From the NCBI RefSeq assembly GCF_000364225.2, contig NZ_AQFT02000001.1, forward strand, positions 5,514,001 to 5,578,000: a stretch of 64,000 bases of DNA. Direction: 5' to 3'. Position numbers and translations under genes: made by a program. Positions 1 to 9,409 of this stretch are shown here, one piece after another (the stretch's first letter is position 1; each line of letters starts with the position of its first letter). Source of the stretch: Eubacterium plexicaudatum ASF492 (GTDB lineage Bacteria > Bacillota > Clostridia > Lachnospirales > Lachnospiraceae). The notes under the pieces are model-generated. The model had not been told where the DNA came from. It made no database searches and saw only the letters and a program-made list of their open reading frames with translations.

Positions 1-44
1 TGATGGCATCTACAAAAAAGAACGAACGATAACGAACTATCTAA

Positions 45-75
45 AAAATCTCTGCCGTCAGGCAGAGATTTTTTT
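45..75 (+). terminator. Rho-independent terminator of an upstream gene
   Basis: A 10-bp stem (AATCTCTGCC with GGCAGAGATT) closes a four-base loop and runs into a T tract. It ends a transcript whose gene lies left of the window. Confidence 0.8.
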
Positions 76-164
76 CCGGTTTTGCATTTTCTGTAACAGA
101 TACAAAGATTTGCATAAACTGTTTTGTTTTTCTGCTTATAAATCTGCAAAATTGTATGAAAATA

Positions 165-193
165 TTGATTTTGAGCGAATTGTCCGATATAAT
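165..193 (+). promoter_or_regulatory. SigA-type promoter for the coiled-coil gene
   Basis: TTGATT and TATAAT are separated by exactly 17 bp, about 50 bp upstream of the start codon at 244. Confidence 0.7.
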
Positions 194-243
194 GAATGCA
201 GTTTATGTCGATCATGAGCAGATAAGAAAGCGAGGATGATAAA

Positions 244-1524
244 ATGGGACTTTGGAAGAACCTGAAATATGTATTATCAGACGAATGCAACGGATTGCTG
301 CGCCTTCTGGTAGATCATTATAATAGAAGATCGGAAAAAAATGAAAAAAGCATTCGGGATATCCTTGTAAAGGTACAGCAGACACTGGATACGCAGGAAG
401 TGCTGGATAATAACATGAGCGATTCTTATCAGGAGCTCCGGGACAATAAAGATGCGATCGAAAAGGTATCTACGCAGTGCGAATCCGTTTTTTCCCAATG
501 TGAAACGATTGTATCACAGATCAGCCAGATGGAAACGGATGCGGCGTCCAGAGGACAGGAGATCGAGCAGATCATCGGACAGGAATTTGAAAAGCAGAAA
601 GAAGAGATTAAAAAAGGCAATCAGATGCTGGCGGCCAGAATTCGGGAAGTGTACGGTTATCTGGAAGCTATGAATGAGCCGGATCCGGATGCGCCGAATG
701 TGAATGATTTGCTGGCGCGCATTGATACGCTGGAACAGATCAATAAGGACTATGAAAATCAGCTGTCGGCTGTGCGCAAAGAGCTGGATGAGACAAAGCA
801 GGCGTACGAAACGGCAGATAAAAACTATCAGGAAGAAAAGCGTAAGGCATTTCATCTGTCGAAGAAGCTGGTACAGGCAAATGACAAGATCGGTGATTTG
901 CTGAACCGGATGAAAGACCGTTCGCTGGAACATATGCTGCAGAAAGATGATTCGGAAAATCCGTTTGTGATTACGGAAAATAAGGATAAGTATACGATTA
1001 CGGCTGCAAATATTCAGATTATGGTAACAAGATTTGCAAATACGTCGGTGCTGGATCAGTTTTTTGAATCCGTACCGGATTATGATCCGTATAAAAAAAT
1101 GTACAATCGTTATCAGAAAGACATTCGAACGACTGCCAGACAGTTCACACCGAAATCCGAACTGGAAGATGTCCTGCAGGCGTTTGTCAAAGTCGTACAG
1201 GATGATCTGATCGGAAGAATGGTAGAGGCATTGTACCGTAAGATGAAGACCGGAAAAGCGGAATATGAAGAAAAGCTGCTGGCCGCATTGAATCAATATC
1301 TGGAAGCAATAGGCTTTTACTGCAGAGATGAGCTGCATGTGGGAGAGATTTATGAGGAAAAAGACCTGAATGATATGGAATGTGTGGAAGAACGTCATAC
1401 GGAAGGAAAAGAACAGGGAGAAATTCTGGAAATTGAAACATATCCGTATTACATTAATTTTATTGATAAAAGTGGAAGAAGGAAAAAACTGTATATCAAA
1501 GGTTCTATGACGATCGCGGTGTAA
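244..1524 (+). CDS. Coiled-coil protein with possible GrpE-like C-terminal domain
   Basis: I do not recognise this 426-residue soluble protein with certainty. Residues about 40-235 are charged and heptad-rich, consistent with a long coiled coil. Residues about 265-360 form a mixed helical region. The tail begins with GEIYEEKDLND and ends in KLYIKGSMTIAV. This resembles the beta domain of GrpE, which has a GE-x-FDP-like start and a hydrophobic V-x-V end, and GrpE also pairs a coiled coil with a beta domain. If so, it could be an exchange factor for the Hsp70-like ATPase of the injection cluster at 28.7 kb. That link is inference. It is a single gene with its own promoter and terminator, and has no signal peptide or membrane segment. 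Confidence 0.6.
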   Translation: MGLWKNLKYVLSDECNGLLRLLVDHYNRRSEKNEKSIRDILVKVQQTLDTQEVLDNNMSDSYQELRDNKDAIEKVSTQCESVFSQCETIVSQISQMETDAASRGQEIEQIIGQEFEKQKEEIKKGNQMLAARIREVYGYLEAMNEPDPDAPNVNDLLARIDTLEQINKDYENQLSAVRKELDETKQAYETADKNYQEEKRKAFHLSKKLVQANDKIGDLLNRMKDRSLEHMLQKDDSENPFVITENKDKYTITAANIQIMVTRFANTSVLDQFFESVPDYDPYKKMYNRYQKDIRTTARQFTPKSELEDVLQAFVKVVQDDLIGRMVEALYRKMKTGKAEYEEKLLAALNQYLEAIGFYCRDELHVGEIYEEKDLNDMECVEERHTEGKEQGEILEIETYPYYINFIDKSGRRKKLYIKGSMTIAV

Positions 1525-1537
1525 GAAGAACAGAAGC

Positions 1538-1572
1538 AAGGGATTATCTTGAAAAAGATAATCCCTTTTTTG
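1538..1572 (+). terminator. Rho-independent terminator
   Basis: A perfect 13-bp stem (AAGGGATTATCTT and its complement) with a GAAA tetraloop is followed by a T tract. It ends the coiled-coil gene. Confidence 0.92.
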
Positions 1573-1589
1573 TGGTGAAATGAAAATAT

Positions 1590-1604
1590 ATTGGGTGACC
1601 CAAT
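1590..1604 (+). promoter_or_regulatory. Operator copy 1 of the lactate operon
   Basis: ATTGGGTGACCCAAT is a palindrome, 131 bp upstream of an identical copy at 1721. The ATTGG...CCAAT arms match those of PdhR/LldR-type GntR operators. The FCD-type GntR regulator at 9410 is the likely ligand (inference). Confidence 0.65.
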
Positions 1605-1682
1605 AAAATCGGAATTCATTATGAATTATATACAAAAACAAGATAATTAAATCATGAAAATTGCTGATATTTTAAAAATAAC

Positions 1683-1710
1683 TTGCAGTTTATGGAAACG
1701 GTGATATAAT
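1683..1710 (+). promoter_or_regulatory. Promoter of the lactate operon
   Basis: TTGCAG and TATAAT are spaced by 16 bp. Operator copy 2 begins 11 bp past the -10 box, over the expected transcription start, as expected for repression. Confidence 0.65.
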
Positions 1711-1720
1711 AAAATCATAA

Positions 1721-1735
1721 ATTGGGTGACCCAAT
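1721..1735 (+). promoter_or_regulatory. Operator copy 2 of the lactate operon
   Basis: Identical to copy 1 and placed over the predicted start of transcription. Confidence 0.7.
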
Positions 1736-1814
1736 AAAAACAAAGTCACTTCATAAATTACTTAACGATACTATTATCTTGTTGATTTTCCAATTTGAAA
1801 AGTTATATCTGCAA

Positions 1815-1829
1815 ATTGGGTCACCCAAT
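1815..1829 (+). promoter_or_regulatory. Operator copy 3 of the lactate operon
   Basis: ATTGGGTCACCCAAT has the same arms as the other two copies with the centre inverted (G to C). It lies in the 5' leader, 94 bp after copy 2, about nine helical turns, which would allow looping or a roadblock. Its presence argues against the upstream TTG at 1795 as the permease start. Confidence 0.65.
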
Positions 1830-1851
1830 AAGAAAGGTGGGGGAGGAAGGT

Positions 1852-3397
1852 TTGCTGTTACTGAATTTTTTGTTTGCAATGCTGCCGATTATCTGGCTGA
1901 TTACCGCATTAAGCGGACTGAAAATGGCAGGACACAAAGCCTGCGTGCTTGCATTGTTATTGACAATGGTTTTGGCAGCCGGTTATTGGAAATTAAATGC
2001 GGCCTGCACGATCACTGCGGCATTGGAGGGTGTGCTGAATGCACTTTGGCCAATCTGTCTGGTTATCGTTGCCGCACTCTTTACCTATAATATGACATTA
2101 AAAACCGGGGCTATGGAACAGATTAAAAAAATGCTGGCAGGTGTTTCTGCAGATCAGCGGGTGCTGGCGTTAATGATCGGATGGGGATTCGGAAATTTTA
2201 TGGAGGGGATGGCCGGATTTGGCACGGCAGTTGCAATTCCCGCATCTATGCTGGTAGGAATCGGGTTGCATCCGATGCGCGCCGTTCTGGCGTGTCTGGT
2301 AGTGAATTCCACGCCGACGGCGTTTGGCTCTGTAGGTGTTCCGACCGTTACACTCGCTTCCGTAACGGGTACGGAAATACTGCCTTTGTCAGAGTCGATT
2401 GTAGTAATTCAGTGTATTTTGACATTTATTTCACCGTTTTTAATGGTTTGTATTTGCGGGGGAGGGATACGGGCATTAAAAGGTATGATGGGAGTTACGA
2501 TGACGGCTGCGCTTTCGTTTACCGTTCCATGGTTTCTGACAGCAAAGTTTATCGGACCGGAACTGCCGGATATTATTGGCTCTATCTGCTGCATGGGCTG
2601 CATGGTCGCGGTCGTTAAAATGTTCCGGCAAAAACCGGACGCGGCATATGCGATTGCCGTTTCCGATCGGGAACAGGACAGACAGCGTATAACGGTCGGA
2701 GAGGGGATACGGGCATGGAGTTCTTTTATTTTCATATTTTTACTGTTAATGATTACTTCCAATCTCTGTCCGCCAATACATCATGCGATTGCCGGAATCA
2801 AAAGTTCGATAGAAGTCTATGCCGGAGAAGGTGCCAATACACTTACGTTTAGCTGGATTAATACACCTGGGGTTATGATTTTCTGGCGGCCGTAATCGGA
2901 GGACTGATGCAGGGAGCAACGGCAGGACAAATGGCAGAAGTATTTATATGGACGCTGAAAAAATATCGGAAAACGATTCTTACGATCTGTTCTGTTATGG
3001 CGGTGGCAAAAATAATGAGCTACAGCGGTATGATTTCAGATATTGCAAAGTTTCTTGTGGCGGCGGCCGGGCCGTTGTATCCGTTTATAGCGCCGTTGAT
3101 CGGAGCGATCGGAGCGTTTGTTACCGGATCCGGAACATCGACTTGCGTGCTCTTTGGCGACCTGCAGAGTGAGACGGCTGCGGCGCTTGGATTTCATGCG
3201 GAGTGGCTGGCAGCGGCAAACGTCATGGGTGCCGGCATCGGTAAGATGGTCTGTCCGCAGGGAATTGCGATCGGAGCCGGAGCAATTAATGCGGTAGGAT
3301 CGGAAAGTAAAATTTTAAGCTCCGTTTTAAAATATTTTTACTTTATGTAATTTTGGCAGGTGTGATCTGCTATGCAGGCACAGTGATTGGGTTATAA
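1852..3397 (+). CDS. lctP: L-lactate permease (LctP family), two apparent frameshifts
   Basis: This is an integral-membrane importer of lactate with protons. The reconstructed protein is about 515 residues, near the family norm of 500-560, and consists of hydrophobic helices from the first codon (LLNFLFAMLPIIWLI). The conserved stretch GWGFGNFMEGMAGFGTAVAI and the later PLIGAIGAFVTGSGTSTCVL are typical of LctP. I chose the TTG at 1852 because GGAGG lies five bases upstream and the third operator precedes it. The frame breaks near 2880, in a T run, and near 3350. Restoring one base at each gives a continuous reading frame to the TAA at 3395. First gene of the lactate operon. Confidence 0.88.
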
Positions 3398-3452
3398 ATA
3401 AAACAGGTCATGCTGGCGGACAGTACGGACCGGGATTGAAGGAGGAAACATC

Positions 3453-4864
3453 ATGTACAATCAATTGACACAGGAAATTATGGAGCAGATCAAAGCGGTA
3501 TCCGAAGCGGTCTTTTCTGGGGAAGATATCAATCCGGATTACGAAAAAGACGAAATGCCGATTTATGGCACACATATGCCGGATTTGGCAGTTCAGCCGC
3601 GTTCGACACAGGAAGTGGCTGCCATTATGAAAATCTGCTATGACAACAATATTCCGGTTACGCCAAGAGGAGCAGGTACCGGTTTGGCAGGGGGTGCGGT
3701 TCCGTTGTACGGCGGTGTGCTGCTGGACCTTACCAAGATGAACAAAATCAAGTCTTATGATATGGAGAACTTTGTCGTAGAAATCGAAGCAGGCGTGCTG
3801 CTCAATGATCTTGCGGAAGACTGCCAGACAAGGGGTATGCTGTATCCGCCGGATCCGGGAGAAAAATTTGCCTGTGTCGGCGGGAATGTGGCAACAAATG
3901 CCGGCGGTATGAGGGCGGTTAAATATGGGGCGACAAGAGATTATGTTCGGGCAATGACCGTTGTATTGCCGACAGGGGAGATTACAAAGCTGGGAGCGAC
4001 CGTTTCCAAAACTTCTTCCGGATATTCCCTACTGAATCTGATGATCGGTTCGGAAGGTACGCTTGGTATTATTACGGAGCTGACGTTGAAAATTATACCG
4101 GCGCCAAAAGCAGCGGCATCTTTGATTATTCCGTTTGAAGATTTGCACACGGCGCTTGCAACGGTACCGCAATTTAAAATGGCGCATATGGAGCCGCAGG
4201 CGATTGAGTTTATGGAGCGGGAGATTGTACTGGCTTCCGAGCGTTATATCGGTAAATCCGTATTTCCGCAGGAGCTGGAAGGCATACAAATCGGTGCGTA
4301 CCTGCTCGTAACACTGGACGGCAATTCCGAAGATGAAGTAGACGCGCTTGTGGAACAGGCTGCGGAGCTGGCTGTGGAAGCGGGAGCGATTGATGTGCTC
4401 GTAGCGGATACACCGTCAAAATGAAAGATGCATGGGCAGCAAGATCGTCCTTTTTAGAGGCAATTATGGAAGAGACAAAGCTGCTGGATGAATGTGATGT
4501 TGTAGTGCCGGTAAATAAGATTGCAGACTATCTGGAGTTTGTGAATAAAACCGGAGAGGAATGCGGACTGACGATTAAATCGTTTGGACACGCCGGAGAC
4601 GGGAATCTGCATATTTATCAGTGTTCTAATGATTTGGATGAAGAAGAGTTTAAAAAGCGCGTAGATCGGTTCTTTGCAATTATTTATAAGGAAGCTACGG
4701 ACTGCGGCGGACTTGTATCCGGTGAGCATGGTATCGGATCCGGAAAAGTAAAATATCTGGTAGATTCCGTCGGAGAGACAAATATGGCGATTATGGAAGG
4801 CATCAAACGTGTTTTTGATCCAAAGATGATCTTAAATCCGGGTAAAGTCTGCTATCGGCTGTAA
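3453..4864 (+). CDS. lctD: FAD-linked lactate dehydrogenase, GlcD/LctD family, one apparent frameshift
   Basis: This is a flavoprotein of the glycolate oxidase/D-lactate dehydrogenase family. The N-terminal FAD-binding half carries PRGAGTGLAGGAVP (about residue 70) and CVGGNVATNAGGMRAVKYG. The C-terminal half carries HAGDGNLHIY, SGEHGIGSGKVKYL and DPKMILNPGK, the usual C-terminal FAD-oxidase signature. Followed directly by etfB and etfA, it matches the Acetobacterium woodii type in which lactate oxidation with NAD is driven by co-oxidation of ferredoxin. The frame breaks at the A run near 4418. One added A gives TPSKMKDAWAARS and a 470-residue protein. The start has a GGAGG site nine bases upstream. 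Confidence 0.87.
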
Positions 4865-4894
4865 TGATAAATTAAATTCAGGAGGACATTATTT

Positions 4895-5698
4895 ATGAAT
4901 ATTTGTGTTTGCATGAAACAGGTACCGGATACAAATGAAATCAAAGTAGATCCGGAAACTCATACACTCATTCGCAAGGGCGTACCAAGCATTGTGAATC
5001 CGTTTGACACTTACGCGCAGGAAGTAGGAGTCAGGCTGAAAGAAAAACTGGGCGGAAAGCTGATTGTCATTTCCATGGGGCCGGAGCAGGCGAAAGAAGC
5101 GATTAAGTCTTGTCTGGCAGTAGGAGCAGATAACGGTTATTTAATCTCCGGCAGAAGCTTTGGCGGTTCCGATACGCTTGCTACGAGTTATATATTATCG
5201 GAAGCAATCAAAGCGATAGAAGAAAAAGAAGGGCTGAAATTTGATCTGATACTGTGCGGAAAACAGGCGACGGACGGGGATACGGCACAGGTCGGACCGG
5301 AAATTGCAGAACATCTGGATTTGCCGCAGATTACATATGCGCTGGATATTGTGGAAAAAGACGGGGAGATACAGGTAAAGCGGGAACATGACTCCGGTTT
5401 TGATATGATTTCTACCAAGCTTCCGGCTGTCGTAACCGTTGTAAAACTGCCATATGAGCCGCGTTATCCTACGATTAAGAGTAAAATGGCTGCAAAGAAA
5501 AAAGAGATTCCGGTTCTGTCCGAAGAAGAGATTCCGGCAATCAATCTTGCCGACTGCGGACTGAAAGGCTCTCCGACAAGAGTGAAAAAGACATTTACGC
5601 CGGTCCGTGAGAAAAACGGTGTGAAGCTGACGGGTATGGAGCCATCGGATGCGGCAAAAGAAGTCATAAAGCTGCTGGATGATGCAAAGTTATTATAG
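4895..5698 (+). CDS. etfB: Electron transfer flavoprotein beta subunit
   Basis: This small ETF subunit, 267 residues, normal length, shuttles electrons between flavoprotein dehydrogenases and, in bifurcating forms, NAD(H). The start MNICVCMKQVPDTNEIKVD and the nucleotide-binding stretch CGKQATDGDTAQVGPEIAEH are typical. The DGDTAQVGP form resembles bifurcating ETFs that carry a second FAD (family knowledge; not proven here). AGGAGG precedes the ATG and the gene lies 30 bp after lctD. Its position between a lactate dehydrogenase and an acyl-CoA dehydrogenase suggests it serves both. Confidence 0.93.
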   Translation: MNICVCMKQVPDTNEIKVDPETHTLIRKGVPSIVNPFDTYAQEVGVRLKEKLGGKLIVISMGPEQAKEAIKSCLAVGADNGYLISGRSFGGSDTLATSYILSEAIKAIEEKEGLKFDLILCGKQATDGDTAQVGPEIAEHLDLPQITYALDIVEKDGEIQVKREHDSGFDMISTKLPAVVTVVKLPYEPRYPTIKSKMAAKKKEIPVLSEEEIPAINLADCGLKGSPTRVKKTFTPVREKNGVKLTGMEPSDAAKEVIKLLDDAKLL

Positions 5699-5710
5699 GA
5701 GGGGCAGAAT

Positions 5711-6721
5711 ATGAGTCAATTGAATGATTATAAAAATATATGGGTATTCATTGAGACGGAATGCGGAAAAGCAAAAAGTGTCGGTTATGAATTGTTAAAT
5801 GCGGCAAAACCGTTAGCCAGCCGGAAAGGATGTCCGCTTGTAGCGGTAGTGATCGGCAAAGACATTGGTGACGTGGCAAAAGATGCGATTTGTTATGGGG
5901 CGGATTCCGCGATTGTTGTAGACGGGCCGGAATATGAATATTATACGACGGACGCCTTTGCAAAGGCAATGACCGCACTGGTTGAAAAATATAAGCCGGA
6001 AACGTTAATGCTTGGAGCGACAAATAACGGACGGGATCTGGGACCAAGAGTATCCTGCCGCCTGAAAACAGGGCTGACGGCAGACTGTACGGCAATTGAT
6101 ATTGATGAGGAAACAGGACACGTGGCATGGACCCGTCCGACATTCGGCGGCAACTTAATGGCGGTCATTATGTGTCCGGAGCATCGTCCGCAGATGGGAA
6201 CGGTACGACCTGGGGTATTTAAAAAAGGTGTTTATGATGAAAGCCGCACCGGAGACATTATAAAGGAAGAAATCCATACATCCGAGGATGAGATCCGTAC
6301 AAAACTTGTAGAACGTGTAAATGAAGTAGCGGAAGCGATTAATCTGGAAGAAGCGGAAATTATCGTATCCGGCGGCCGCGGGGTCGGCTCGGCAGAAAAT
6401 TTTAAACTGCTGGAAGCGTTAGCCGAAGTTCTGGGCGCGACGGTAGGCTGCAGCCGTGCGGTAGTGGATGCAGGCTGGATGCCGCATGCACATCAGGTCG
6501 GACAGTCCGGCAAGACGGTTGCTCCAAAGCTGTACTTTGCATTTGGAATATCCGGAGCGATTCAGCATCTGGCAGGTATTTCCGGGTCGGATACCGTAAT
6601 AGCGGTCAATAAAGATCCGGATGCACCGATTTTTGATGTTGCGGATTACGGAATCGTCGGCAATCTGACAGAAGTTGTGTCGGCTATGACAGAGATTTTT
6701 AAGGCCAAAAAGGCACAATAA
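5711..6721 (+). CDS. etfA: Electron transfer flavoprotein alpha subunit
   Basis: 336-residue partner of EtfB. The C-terminal FAD-binding domain shows GGRGVGSAENFKLLEALAEV, GCSRAVVDAGWMPHAHQVGQ, and YFAFGISGAIQHLAGI followed by NKDPDAPIFDVADYGIVG. Unlike the LctC protein of Acetobacterium woodii, as I recall it, there is no N-terminal ferredoxin-like [4Fe-4S] extension. The protein begins directly at the Rossmann-like domain. The gene lies 12 bp after etfB behind GGAGGGG, so the two are surely co-translated. Confidence 0.93.
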   Translation: MSQLNDYKNIWVFIETECGKAKSVGYELLNAAKPLASRKGCPLVAVVIGKDIGDVAKDAICYGADSAIVVDGPEYEYYTTDAFAKAMTALVEKYKPETLMLGATNNGRDLGPRVSCRLKTGLTADCTAIDIDEETGHVAWTRPTFGGNLMAVIMCPEHRPQMGTVRPGVFKKGVYDESRTGDIIKEEIHTSEDEIRTKLVERVNEVAEAINLEEAEIIVSGGRGVGSAENFKLLEALAEVLGATVGCSRAVVDAGWMPHAHQVGQSGKTVAPKLYFAFGISGAIQHLAGISGSDTVIAVNKDPDAPIFDVADYGIVGNLTEVVSAMTEIFKAKKAQ

Positions 6722-6765
6722 AAGCAGGGATACCGGAAAAACTTTGAGAAGTGGAGGAATAAGGA

Positions 6766-7908
6766 ATGGATTTTAAGCAGGATGAGTTTCATCAGGATAT
6801 ACTGGAGATGGTGCATGAGTTTGCAGTGAATGAAGTAAAGCCGCTGGCGGCAGAGATAGATAAGACGGAAGAATTTCCGATGGCGAATGTAAAGCAGATG
6901 GCCGAAATGGGACTTTTGGGAATCCCGTTTCCGGAAGAATATGGCGGTTCCGGAATGGATACGCTCGCTTATATTCAGACGGTAGAAGAACTGAGCAAGT
7001 ACTGTGCGACAACGGGCGTTATTGTATCTGCGCATACATCTTTGTGCTGTACACCGATTTATCAGTTTGGTTCCGAAGAACAGAAGCAAAAATATCTGCC
7101 GAAGCTGTGCTCCGGAGAATGGCTTGGTGCGTTTGCGCTGACAGAGCCGAATGCGGGTACCGATGCTTCGGGACAGCAGACGGTTGCCGTAGATGCGGGT
7201 GACCACTGGGTATTAAACGGAACCAAAATATTTATTACAAATGCAGGTGCGGCAGATGTGTTTTTCGTATTGGCAATGACGGATAAATCGCAGGGAACAA
7301 AAGGTATTTCGGCATTTATCGTGGAAAAAGGATTTCAGGGATTTTCGATCGGAAAGCATGAAGATAAGATGGGCATCCGGGCTTCTTCGACCTGTGAGCT
7401 GATTTTTGAAGACTGCATCGTACCAAAGGAGAATCTTGTTGGTGAGCTTGGAAAAGGATTTAAATATGCGATGATGACGCTGGACGGCGGACGTGTCGGC
7501 ATTGCGGCACAGGCAGTCGGCATTGCAGAAGGTGCGATCGAAGAGACGGTTCGATATGTGCAGGAAAGAAAGCAGTTTGGCCGCCGCCTTTCCCAGTTCC
7601 AGAATACACAGTTTGAACTGGCTCAGATGAAAGCAAATACGGAAGCCGCAAAACTTTTATTATATCAGGCTGCATGCGCCAAAGATGATCATGAGGCTTT
7701 TTCGCACAAAGCGGCAATGGCAAAACTGGTAGCTGCCAGAAATGCATCGGATGTTACGCGTCGCTGCCTGCAGCTGTACGGCGGATATGGCTATACAAGG
7801 GACTATCCGATTGAAAGAATGATGCGTGATGCAAAAATTACGGAAATTTATGAGGGTACTTCGGAAGTGCAGATGATGGTAATCGCCGGATGGATGGGTG
7901 TGAAATAA
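6766..7908 (+). CDS. Acyl-CoA dehydrogenase, short-chain (butyryl-CoA dehydrogenase-like)
   Basis: 380 residues, full length for the family. The N-terminal helical domain is followed by AFALTEPNAGTDASGQQT, the flavin-contacting segment, and ITNAGAADVF. The C-terminal part has RKQFGRRLSQFQNTQF, LYGGYGYTRDYPIERMMRDAK and TEIYEGTSEVQ, where the Glu is at the position of the catalytic base in short-chain enzymes. It reduces enoyl-CoA or oxidises acyl-CoA using the adjacent EtfAB. The substrate cannot be fixed from sequence: crotonyl-CoA/butyryl-CoA or acryloyl-CoA/propionyl-CoA are the candidates. The gene is not part of the classical lct cluster, so its presence here is notable. GGAGG lies upstream of the ATG. 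Confidence 0.92.
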   Translation: MDFKQDEFHQDILEMVHEFAVNEVKPLAAEIDKTEEFPMANVKQMAEMGLLGIPFPEEYGGSGMDTLAYIQTVEELSKYCATTGVIVSAHTSLCCTPIYQFGSEEQKQKYLPKLCSGEWLGAFALTEPNAGTDASGQQTVAVDAGDHWVLNGTKIFITNAGAADVFFVLAMTDKSQGTKGISAFIVEKGFQGFSIGKHEDKMGIRASSTCELIFEDCIVPKENLVGELGKGFKYAMMTLDGGRVGIAAQAVGIAEGAIEETVRYVQERKQFGRRLSQFQNTQFELAQMKANTEAAKLLLYQAACAKDDHEAFSHKAAMAKLVAARNASDVTRRCLQLYGGYGYTRDYPIERMMRDAKITEIYEGTSEVQMMVIAGWMGVK

Positions 7909-7923
7909 TTTTGTTATATAGAG

Positions 7924-7954
7924 CGGAACGGTATGGCACAGCCGTACCGTTCCG
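7924..7954 (+). other. Intercistronic stem-loop
   Basis: CGGAACGGTA pairs perfectly with TACCGTTCCG, with an inner GGC/GCC extension. There is no T tract, so it is more likely an mRNA processing or stability element between the dehydrogenase and larA than a full terminator. Confidence 0.6.
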
Positions 7955-7972
7955 GAAACAGAGGTGGTTTTT

Positions 7973-9255
7973 ATGGATATGAAATTACCGTATTCCGGAG
8001 ACGGCATGATGCTGCATCTGGATGATACGCTGGATTATGAAATTCTGGAATCTTCCATCGGGTCCATGCCAAAAACCGGAAAGAGCGAAGATGAGCTGGT
8101 ACAGGAAGCTATGGCGCATCCGATCGGTTCCGATAAGCTTTCCAAACTTGCGACAGACAAACAAAAGGTAGTAATCATCTGTTCCGATCATACAAGACCG
8201 GTTCCGAGCAGGCATATTATTCCGTTTATGCTGCGGGAAATTCGTGAGGGAAATCCACAGGCGGATATTACACTGCTGATTGCAACCGGATTTCACAGAG
8301 CGACAACGAGAGAAGAGCTTGTAAATAAATTTGGGGAAGATATTGTCAGTCAGGAAAAAATTGTCGTGCATGACAGTGCGGATATGGATGCGATGGTTAA
8401 TCTGGGAACACTTCCGTCCGGTGCGCCGCTGCTCATTAATCGTATCGCGGCGCAGGCAGATTTGCTTGTGAGTGAAGGATTTATTGAAACACATTTTTTG
8501 CAGGATTTTCCGGCGGACGTAAAAGTGTGCTGCCAGGAGTTTCGAGCAGGGTAACGGTGCTTGGAAATCATTGTTCCGCGTTTATTGATTCGCCGTACAG
8601 CCGTACGGGAATACTGGACAATAATCCGATACATAAAGATATGATTGCGGCTGCAAGGATGGCAGAGCTTGCTTATATCGTGAACGTCATTATTGATTCC
8701 GATAAAAAAGCGGTCCATGCGGTAGCCGGCGGTGCGATAGAAGCGCATGCGGCCGGCTGCCGGTTCCTCCGGCAGTATTGTCTGGTTACGCCGAAGTATC
8801 CGGCGGATATTGCGATATCTACAAACGGAGGATACCCGCTGGATCAGAATATGTATCAGTCGGTCAAAGGCATGACGGCTGCGGAAGCAGCGGCCAAAGA
8901 CGGCGGCATTATTATTATGGTATCAAACTGTGGAGACGGACACGGGGGAGAGGGTTTTTATCGTGCACTGAAAGATTGTGAAAGTCCGCAGTCATTGATG
9001 GAAGAGATTTTAAAAATCCCGCAGGATGCGACAAAACCGGATCAGTGGGAATATCAGATACAGTGCCGGATCTTAATGCATCACAGGGTTATTTATGTGA
9101 TGAATGAAAAATATCGCGGCATGGCACGCGAAATGGGATTTCAGACAGCTTCGGATGTCAATGAAGCGCTGGAGCTTGCTTTGCAGGAAAAAGGCCGGAA
9201 TGCACATATCGCTGTTATTCCGGACGGGGTATCCGTAATGGTGAATCACCCGTAA
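7973..9255 (+). CDS. larA: Nickel-dependent lactate racemase (LarA family), one apparent frameshift
   Basis: Interconverts D- and L-lactate, so either isomer can feed the dehydrogenase. LarA features are SDHTRPVPS near residue 70, IATGFHRATTREEL, and the reconstructed ETHFFAGFSGGRKSVLPG, which carries the His and Lys region that holds the nickel-pincer cofactor. The frame breaks in the T6 run at 8494-8499. A seventh T restores the motif and a protein of about 427 residues. I use the ATG at 7973, six bases after GAGGTGG, rather than the GTG at 7964. No larB, larC or larE cofactor-synthesis genes are visible in the window. Confidence 0.88.
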
Positions 9256-9281
9256 GTAAAAGAAAACATGATTCAACTCCT

Positions 9282-9326
9282 AAAACAGCAGATCGGCCGA
9301 ATGTTTTGGCTGGTCTGCTTGTTTGT
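9282..9326 (+). terminator. Possible terminator after larA
   Basis: AACAGCAGATCGGCC can pair with GGCTGGTCTGCTTGTT with several G-U pairs, followed only by a short T-rich stretch. Weak; read-through into gntR is possible. Confidence 0.4.
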
Positions 9327-9343
9327 ATTGCAAATTTCTCTTA

Positions 9344-9372
9344 TTGTAATAAAATATCACATAACATTACAA
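9344..9372 (+). promoter_or_regulatory. Inverted repeat upstream of gntR
   Basis: TTGTAAT and ATTACAA arms are centred 22 bp apart, two helical turns, just upstream of the GntR start. Possible operator or autoregulatory site. No clear -35/-10 pair is seen. Confidence 0.35.
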
Positions 9373-9409
9373 ATCAGCCTCTATGTATAAAAGCGGAAAG
9401 TGAAAAAGA

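Noticed and set aside
514..1641. 375-residue minus-strand frame across the coiled-coil gene
   Set aside because: Its product is an unlikely Phe/Ile/Arg-rich shadow of a well-supported plus-strand gene with promoter and terminator.
1525..1851. Riboswitch in the lactate leader
   Set aside because: The gap is explained by a terminator, a promoter and three protein-type palindromes; no conserved aptamer pattern is seen.
6766..9255. A complete acrylate pathway to propionate
   Set aside because: No lactoyl-CoA dehydratase or propionate CoA-transferase gene is present; only the dehydrogenase and ETF are compatible.
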